Of a stretch of DNA of 10,219 bases, positions 6,204-10,219 are shown piece after piece. The notes beneath the pieces were generated by a model that had not been told where the DNA came from, made no database searches, and saw only the letters and a program-made list of their open reading frames with translations. The first letter of the stretch is position 1. Every line of letters begins with the position of its first letter. The translations under genes were made by a program, and so were the position numbers. This stretch comes from CAYFKJ01 sp964528595 (GTDB taxonomy: Bacteria; Pseudomonadota; Alphaproteobacteria; UBA2966): assembly GCA_964528595.1 (NCBI GenBank), contig CAZGTM010000096.1, forward strand, positions 1 to 10,219, given 5' to 3'.

Positions 6204-7878
6204 CGGCATGTCCCCAGGCCTGATCCTGATCGTCGGCGCCTTCCTGTTGCCGGTGGCGGGCCGCTTCTTGCGCCCTTACTTGATCCTCGGCCTGCCCCTG
6301 GTCGCCCTGTGGCTCATCTGGACTCTGCCGGAGGGAAGCTCCGCGGCCTGGGCGTTGATGAACTACGAGGTCGTCGCCATGCGGGTCGATGCCTTGAGCC
6401 GCCTCTTCGCCATCATCTTCACCCTGATGGCGTTTGCCGGCGGTCTGTTCGCGCTCAACCAGAAAAGCGTGCTGGAACTGTCCGCCGCGTTCGTCTACGC
6501 CGGCAGCGCCGTCGGCGTCGCCTTTGCCGGCGACCTGATCACGCTGTTCGTATTCTGGGAGATCATGGCGCTGGGCTCGACCGTGGTGCTGCTGAGCACC
6601 GGGACGCCGGCCGCACTGCGTTCCGCCACGCGCTATTTCCTGGTCCACATGTTCGGTGGCGCCTTGATGCTCACCGGCATCTTCCTGTTCATCTTCGACA
6701 CCGGTTCCGTGGCCTTTACGGCGATGAAGCCCGATACCCTGGCGACCGGACTGATCCTGGCCGGCGTGCTGGTCAATGCCGCCGCGCCGCCGATCTCCGC
6801 CTGGCTGGCCGACGCCTATCCCGAAGCGTCATACAGCGGCACCGTTTTCCTTTCCGCCTTCACCACCAAATCCGCCGTCTACGTCCTGCTGCGCGGCTTC
6901 CCGGGCACGGAGCTATTGATGTACGTCGGCATCTTCATGATTTTCTACGGCATCATCATGGCGCTGTTGGAAAACGACATGCGTCGCATCCTGGCCTACA
7001 GCATCGTCAACCAAGTCGGCTTCATGGTGACGGGCGTCGGCATCGGCACCGAGATGGCGTTGAACGGCGCGGCGGCCCACGCTTTCGCCCACATCATCTA
7101 CAAGGCGTTGCTGCTGATGTCGGCGGGTTCCGTCCTGCTGATGACCGGCAAACGAAAATGCACCGATCTCGGGGGTCTCTTTCAGAGCATGCCGCTGACG
7201 ACGCTTTGCGGCACCATCGGCGCCCTGGCGATTTCGTCCTTCCCCTGGACCTCGGGCTTCGTCAGTAAATCGATGATCAACCAGGCCGCGGCCAACGAAC
7301 ACATGGCGCTTCTGTGGTTCCTGTTGATGGCGGCCTCGGCGGGGGTCTTCCTGCACGCCGGCATCAAGTTTCCCTGGTTCGTCTTCTTCCAGAAAGACAG
7401 CGGACTTCGCCCGCCTGATCCGCCCTGGAACATGCGCTTGGCGATGATCCTCTTTTCGGCGCTCTGCATCGGCCTTGGCGTTTGGCCGGAATATCTTTAT
7501 GCCCTGCTGCCCTTCCCGGTCGATTACGAACCCTACACCGACGCCCATACGTTGAACGCGTTGCAACTTCTATTGTTCGCGGGTCTTGCGTTCTTCCTGA
7601 TGCTGCCGCTGATGAAACGGACGCTGACGATCTCGCTCGACACCGACTGGTTCTACCGAAGCTTTGGCCCGGCCATCATAAATTGGATCGGCGGCGTGAT
7701 CGGGGATATCGACCGCAGGTTCCGCCAGGGCGCCATGCACGGCCTGAACGCCATCCTCGACTACGTCTGGCGCCATCACGGTCCGGAAGGCATCATGGCC
7801 CGAACCTGGGCGACCGGCAGCATGGTGATGCTCGTCACCGCCCTGCTGGGTGCCTACCTCTTGTTCTCCTACGTTTAG
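6193..7878 (+). CDS. Third antiporter-like subunit (MrpD/NuoM-type) with altered TM7 and C-terminal extension
   Basis: A 561-residue proton-conducting membrane transporter homologue, longer than the other two. The TM5 glutamate is present (E123 in FVFWEIMALGS), as are the TM8-type lysine K226 (FTTKSAVY), the HIIYKALLL lysine and the TM12 lysine K359 (SGFVSKS). The TM7 position differs: where paralogues have a Lys and P-x-H-x-WLP, this protein has VNAAAPPISAWLADAYP, with N195 and S202. Residues about 455-561 form an extension: a helix, the LDTDWFYRS motif, an amphipathic charged stretch and a last membrane helix. Start ATG 6193 overlaps the previous gene by 11 bases; ATG 6208 is an alternative five codons later. 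This is the last recognisable antiporter subunit of the operon. Confidence 0.9.
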   Translation: MTISGMSPGLILIVGAFLLPVAGRFLRPYLILGLPLVALWLIWTLPEGSSAAWALMNYEVVAMRVDALSRLFAIIFTLMAFAGGLFALNQKSVLELSAAFVYAGSAVGVAFAGDLITLFVFWEIMALGSTVVLLSTGTPAALRSATRYFLVHMFGGALMLTGIFLFIFDTGSVAFTAMKPDTLATGLILAGVLVNAAAPPISAWLADAYPEASYSGTVFLSAFTTKSAVYVLLRGFPGTELLMYVGIFMIFYGIIMALLENDMRRILAYSIVNQVGFMVTGVGIGTEMALNGAAAHAFAHIIYKALLLMSAGSVLLMTGKRKCTDLGGLFQSMPLTTLCGTIGALAISSFPWTSGFVSKSMINQAAANEHMALLWFLLMAASAGVFLHAGIKFPWFVFFQKDSGLRPPDPPWNMRLAMILFSALCIGLGVWPEYLYALLPFPVDYEPYTDAHTLNALQLLLFAGLAFFLMLPLMKRTLTISLDTDWFYRSFGPAIINWIGGVIGDIDRRFRQGAMHGLNAILDYVWRHHGPEGIMARTWATGSMVMLVTALLGAYLLFSYV

Positions 7879-7894
7879 TTCCGCTCCAAACCGC

Positions 7895-7900
7895 AGGGAG
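7895..7900 (+). promoter_or_regulatory. Ribosome binding site deciding a TTG start
   Basis: AGGGAG ends 8 bases before TTG 7909. The first in-frame ATG (7924) would lie 23 bases away, so TTG is the likelier start of the DUF4149 gene. Confidence 0.6.
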
Positions 7901-7908
7901 TAACCGCC

Positions 7909-8322
7909 TTGCCGACGCTTCACATGCTTTCGTTGTTCTTGACCGGCCTGCTGATGGGCGGCATGGCGTTTTACGCCTTTTTCATGACGCCGCTGGTGTT
8001 CTACCACCTGGAACGGCCGGTGGCGGCGCTGTTCCTGCGCAACGTTTTCCCCAAGTACTACCGCGTCATGGCGGTGCTGTCGGCGCTGGCCGCCGTGCCC
8101 ATCTGGTACCGCAACGAAGCCCTAGCCCTGGCGGCCATTGCCCTGATATTCGTGCTGGTGAACCATATGCTGTTGCCGCAAATCAACCGCGCGCGCGATG
8201 CCCGGGATGCCGGTGACAGCGCGGGCGAGGCCCGCTTCAAACGCCTGCACCGCGTCAGCGTCCTGATCAACCTTGCCCAGATGCTGGCTGTCGTGGTGAT
8301 ATTCTTCCGTCTGGCGGTGTGA
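7909..8322 (+). CDS. DUF4149/TMEM205-like four-helix membrane protein
   Basis: A 137-residue integral membrane protein. Four hydrophobic segments lie at about residues 6-31, 51-66, 70-89 and 117-135. Features matching DUF4149 (TMEM205-like) are a Gly-rich first helix followed by a Pro and Phe-rich loop (MTPLVFYHL), FPKYYRV (about 47-53), VNHMLLPQIN (about 84-93) and FKRLHRVSVLINL (about 110-122). No biochemical function is firmly known for bacterial members. The start is TTG, supported by AGGGAG 8 bases upstream; ATG 7924 is the alternative. It begins 30 bases after the antiporter operon's last gene and ends 12 bases before the next start, so read-through from the operon is plausible. No link to antiport is proven. 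Confidence 0.82.
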   Translation: MPTLHMLSLFLTGLLMGGMAFYAFFMTPLVFYHLERPVAALFLRNVFPKYYRVMAVLSALAAVPIWYRNEALALAAIALIFVLVNHMLLPQINRARDARDAGDSAGEARFKRLHRVSVLINLAQMLAVVVIFFRLAV

Positions 8323-8334
8323 TCGGGAGTGACC

Positions 8335-9447
8335 ATGACATTTCTTCGAACCGAATTCTGTTCGATCCTGATGGCGGCCGCGCTCGGCGCCTGCGCGCCC
8401 ACGGGTCAGATGGCGGAAGACAGGCCACCCGCCGTCAAGGCGCAATTCGTCCAGCCGCTGCCGCCAAACTCGGCCACCCTCAGCCGCATCGCCTTCGGTT
8501 CGTGCAACAACCAGCGGCGCGCATCGCCGTTGCTGGACGCCGTCGCCGCAGCCAAACCAGACCTTTTTCTGTTCGCCGGAGATACTGTCTATGCCGACGA
8601 CAAATCCCATCCGGCCGATCCGAAAATGCTGCGACGCGAATACGCCCGGCTGGCTAACCAGGGATATTTCCAGGCCCTGCGGCGCTCGACGCCCGTGCTG
8701 GCGGTCTGGGACGATCACGATTTCGGCCGTAATGACGGCGGTGGCGGGGACTACAACCCATTCATGCAAAACGCTTTTTTGGACTTTTGGCAGGCCCCGA
8801 ATAAGGATCAGCGGCGCACCCGCAAGGGAGTATACGGGGCCTGGACGTTTGGCCCCGCCGGCCGACGGGTTCAGATCATCCTCTTGGATACCCGTTCCTT
8901 CCGATCCGATCTCAAGCGCATGACCAACAAGCTCCGCCTCGGCAGGTACGAGCCCGACGGCGACGCCGCGAAGACCATGCTCGGCGGGGCGCAATGGCGC
9001 TGGCTCGGCCGCGCCCTCAAGGAGAAAGCGGAACTGCGTCTTGTCGTCTCGACCATCCAGATCCTGTCGGAGGGGCACCGCTGGGAGCGCTGGGGCAACC
9101 TCCCCGCCGAACGGGATAAGCTGAAGGCCTTGCTGCGTTCGACCGGCGCCAACGGTGTCGTGCTGCTGTCGGGCGACCGGCACCTCGGCGCCTTCTACCG
9201 CGATCGCGAGAGCCTCGCCTATCCCCTGTGGGAAGTGACCTCGAGCGCCCTAAACCGCACCTGGACCACTGCCCTCAGCGAAGACGGTCCCTACATTCGC
9301 GGCGACGTCATCCGACAAGATAATTTCGGCCTGGTCGAAATTGACTGGCGCAAGGGCCGGGTTGACCTGTCGCTGAGGGGGGCGGATGGGGAAATTCTCC
9401 GCCGGCACCGCCTGGGCCTCACGGAATTGACCGCGCCGGGATCGTGA
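8335..9447 (+). CDS. PhoD-family metallophosphatase, predicted lipoprotein
   Basis: A 370-residue alkaline phosphatase D-like metallophosphoesterase. Motifs in order: FGSCNNQRR (about 54-62), AGDTVYADD (about 81-89) with the metal-binding Asp, VWDDHDFGRND (about 124-134), the GVYGAWTFG and LLDTRSFR strands, LSGDRHLG (about 278-285; D281, H283) and LWEVTSSALN. The family hydrolyses phosphomono- or diesters outside the cytoplasm. The N-terminus is a short signal with lipobox LGAC and Cys at residue 20, so the protein is probably membrane-anchored. I chose ATG 8335 because GGGAG (8325-8329) sits 5 bases upstream; GTG 8329 lies inside that site. It follows the DUF4149 gene by 12 bases and is the last GC-rich gene of the window. 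Its substrate cannot be told from sequence. Confidence 0.9.
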   Translation: MTFLRTEFCSILMAAALGACAPTGQMAEDRPPAVKAQFVQPLPPNSATLSRIAFGSCNNQRRASPLLDAVAAAKPDLFLFAGDTVYADDKSHPADPKMLRREYARLANQGYFQALRRSTPVLAVWDDHDFGRNDGGGGDYNPFMQNAFLDFWQAPNKDQRRTRKGVYGAWTFGPAGRRVQIILLDTRSFRSDLKRMTNKLRLGRYEPDGDAAKTMLGGAQWRWLGRALKEKAELRLVVSTIQILSEGHRWERWGNLPAERDKLKALLRSTGANGVVLLSGDRHLGAFYRDRESLAYPLWEVTSSALNRTWTTALSEDGPYIRGDVIRQDNFGLVEIDWRKGRVDLSLRGADGEILRRHRLGLTELTAPGS

Positions 9448-9481
9448 AGCGCGTACGGTTCAAGATTTGCAGTAGTAGTGG

Positions 9482-9521
9482 ATGATTGCCACTGTCAAAA
9501 TGTTATAAAATGGCAAATCAT
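9482..9521. repeat. Imperfect inverted repeat in the AT-rich spacer
   Basis: ATGATTGCCA (9482-9491) pairs with TGGCAAATCAT (9511-9521) with one bulged A, around a 19-base AT-rich centre containing TTATAA. It lies 32 bases upstream of the next gene. It lacks a GC-rich stem followed by a T-run, so it is not a standard terminator. An operator or promoter-region dyad is as likely: the left arm overlaps TTGCCA (9486-9491) and the centre holds TATAAA and TAAAAT, although -35/-10 spacing is short (12-14). Confidence 0.4.
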
Positions 9522-9538
9522 TCGCGACGAGAAATTCG

Positions 9539-9543
9539 AAGGA
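9539..9543 (+). promoter_or_regulatory. Ribosome binding site for the GTG-started exported protein gene
   Basis: AAGGA lies 10 bases before GTG 9554. The frame has a stop at 9506-9508 and no ATG between it and 9554, so the GTG is the only reasonable start. Confidence 0.5.
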
Positions 9544-9553
9544 ATTACCCCAA

Positions 9554-9985
9554 GTGCAGAATTATTTGAATTCACCATTGATCTTGTTGACCATCATTTC
9601 GGTAATTTTGAGTTCTAGCGCACATGCCAGCAGTATTGGCGAACCGAAGGCGTGGGTTCAACAATTTCTGTCAAAAATGGAGTCAGACAAAAATAAAACG
9701 GCTGAAATAATGTTGATGGAAACGACATTCGCAATAAGGAACAGGCATGTATATGAAGATGTTAAAGATGGAATGAGATTACAATTCAAGTATTTTGGGA
9801 AATATATCGATAGCAATATTGTAAGAATTGACGAAGTTGGACGTGACGTTATTGTAATTAATTCTGTGGTCATGTTTGAAGGATTTCCATCGAGTTATAT
9901 ATTTGTATTTTATCGACCAGAGGAAAAGTGGTTGCTCGTTCACTTTATTATGTCTGGAACAATAATCGGCAGCAATTTTGAATAA
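9554..9985 (+). CDS. Predicted exported protein of unknown function
   Basis: A 143-residue protein that I do not recognise. Residues about 8-25 form a hydrophobic segment ending in SSSAHA, consistent with a Sec signal peptide cleaved near residue 25-26, although the n-region (MQNYLNSP) has no Lys or Arg, which is unusual. The mature part of about 118 residues begins with a charged helical stretch, followed by beta-like segments (RDVIVINSVVMFEGF, SYIFVFYRPEEKW, LLVHFIMSG). That alternation would suit a small NTF2-like or similar alpha+beta fold, but this is only a guess. The start is GTG with AAGGA 10 bases upstream. Codon use is AT-rich, unlike all upstream genes. A second exported-protein gene follows after 42 bases. 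Confidence 0.7.
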   Translation: MQNYLNSPLILLTIISVILSSSAHASSIGEPKAWVQQFLSKMESDKNKTAEIMLMETTFAIRNRHVYEDVKDGMRLQFKYFGKYIDSNIVRIDEVGRDVIVINSVVMFEGFPSSYIFVFYRPEEKWLLVHFIMSGTIIGSNFE

Positions 9986-9987
9986 TA

Positions 9988-9997
9988 AATCGCGATT
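9988..9997. repeat. Ten-base perfect palindrome between the two exported-protein genes
   Basis: AATCGCGATT reads the same on both strands and starts three bases after the stop of the preceding gene. It stands out as a GC core in AT-rich sequence. It could be part of a regulator site or chance; it is too short for a terminator. Confidence 0.25.
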
Positions 9998-10027
9998 GTT
10001 ATTGATTTTTCAAGGATTCATAGATCT

Positions 10028-10219
10028 ATGCAAAGAATATTATTTTTATTGTTTTTAGTTTTATTTTTGTTTTCCAACAAAGCATTTGCGAATGGAATAG
10101 AATTAGACCAAGCAAATAAACAGGCCAAAGAACTTTTTGAGCTATTCGTAGAAGATAGAGAAGCGGTATTCAAATTACTGAAAAAGGAACGCACTATTCC
10201 TCTGTATGGGAAAAACAAG
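10028..10219 (+). CDS. Predicted exported protein, 3' truncated by window end
   Basis: The first 64 codons of a gene that continues past the window. The N-terminus is a clear signal peptide: Arg at residue 3, a Leu/Phe-rich core (about 4-15) and an AFA cleavage motif near residue 21. The visible mature part is a charged, probably helical stretch (ELDQANKQAKELFELF, then VEDREAVFKLLKKE). AAGGA at 10012-10016 lies 11 bases before ATG 10028. No family is recognised. It is on the same strand as the preceding exported-protein gene, 42 bases behind it, with the same AT-rich composition, so the two likely form a pair; weak similarity of their N-terminal helical regions could mean distant paralogy. 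Confidence 0.65.
   Translation, partial: MQRILFLLFLVLFLFSNKAFANGIELDQANKQAKELFELFVEDREAVFKLLKKERTIPLYGKNK

Noticed and set aside
6309..7268. Plus-strand ORF of 319 codons inside the third antiporter gene
   Set aside because: It has the same shadow pattern: Arg/His-rich, no motif, fully contained in a real gene.
8329..8334. GTG 8329 as start of the phosphatase gene
   Set aside because: It overlaps the GGGAG ribosome binding site; ATG 8335 is correctly spaced and gives a standard lipoprotein signal.
8122..9183. Minus-strand ORF of 353 codons opposite the phosphatase
   Set aside because: The plus-strand product has all PhoD-family motifs. The antisense product matches nothing I recognise and spans two plus-strand genes.
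1..10219. CRISPR arrays, tRNA or rRNA genes, insertion sequences and long repeats
   Set aside because: I looked for repeated units, tRNA-like arms and transposase motifs on both strands by eye and saw none.

Overview
The window looks like the chromosome of a Gram-negative alphaproteobacterium, probably of the Rhodospirillales type. This is inferred from GC-rich codon use, tight ATGA-type gene overlaps, a lipoprotein signal and the protein families present; no rRNA or other taxonomic marker is in the window.

Layout: bases 1-277 are a non-coding leader. Bases 278-7878 hold a compact ten-gene, plus-strand operon for an Mrp/Mnh-type multisubunit cation/proton antiporter. Its order is E, F, G, the detached C-terminal part of subunit A (DUF4040/MbhE-like), B, C, D, a NuoL/MrpA-type antiporter subunit, a small two-helix protein of unknown function, and a third antiporter-like subunit with a long C-terminal extension. 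Most junctions overlap by 1-11 bases or are separated by 3-10, which suggests translational coupling. Two more genes follow closely on the same strand and may be co-transcribed: a DUF4149/TMEM205-like membrane protein (7909-8322) and a PhoD-family metallophosphatase lipoprotein (8335-9447).

After 9447 the base composition changes abruptly from GC-rich to AT-rich. This last segment holds a 106-base spacer with an imperfect inverted repeat, a small gene for a predicted exported protein (9554-9985), and the start of a second predicted exported protein that runs off the end (from 10028). Neither is recognised; the segment may be horizontally acquired.

How the genes work together: subunits E, F, G, A', B and C form the small-subunit scaffold shared by Mrp antiporters and the archaeal membrane-bound hydrogenase/sulfane reductase (Mbh/Mbs). 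The three large antiporter-like subunits would carry the ion channels. No hydrogenase, NADH or other redox module is visible, so secondary cation/H+ antiport is the simplest role. Points that differ from textbook Mrp are: the split A subunit, three rather than two large subunits, loss of the TM7 lysine in the third one, an unknown small protein between the last two, and a gene (A') with no standard start codon at its expected N-terminus.
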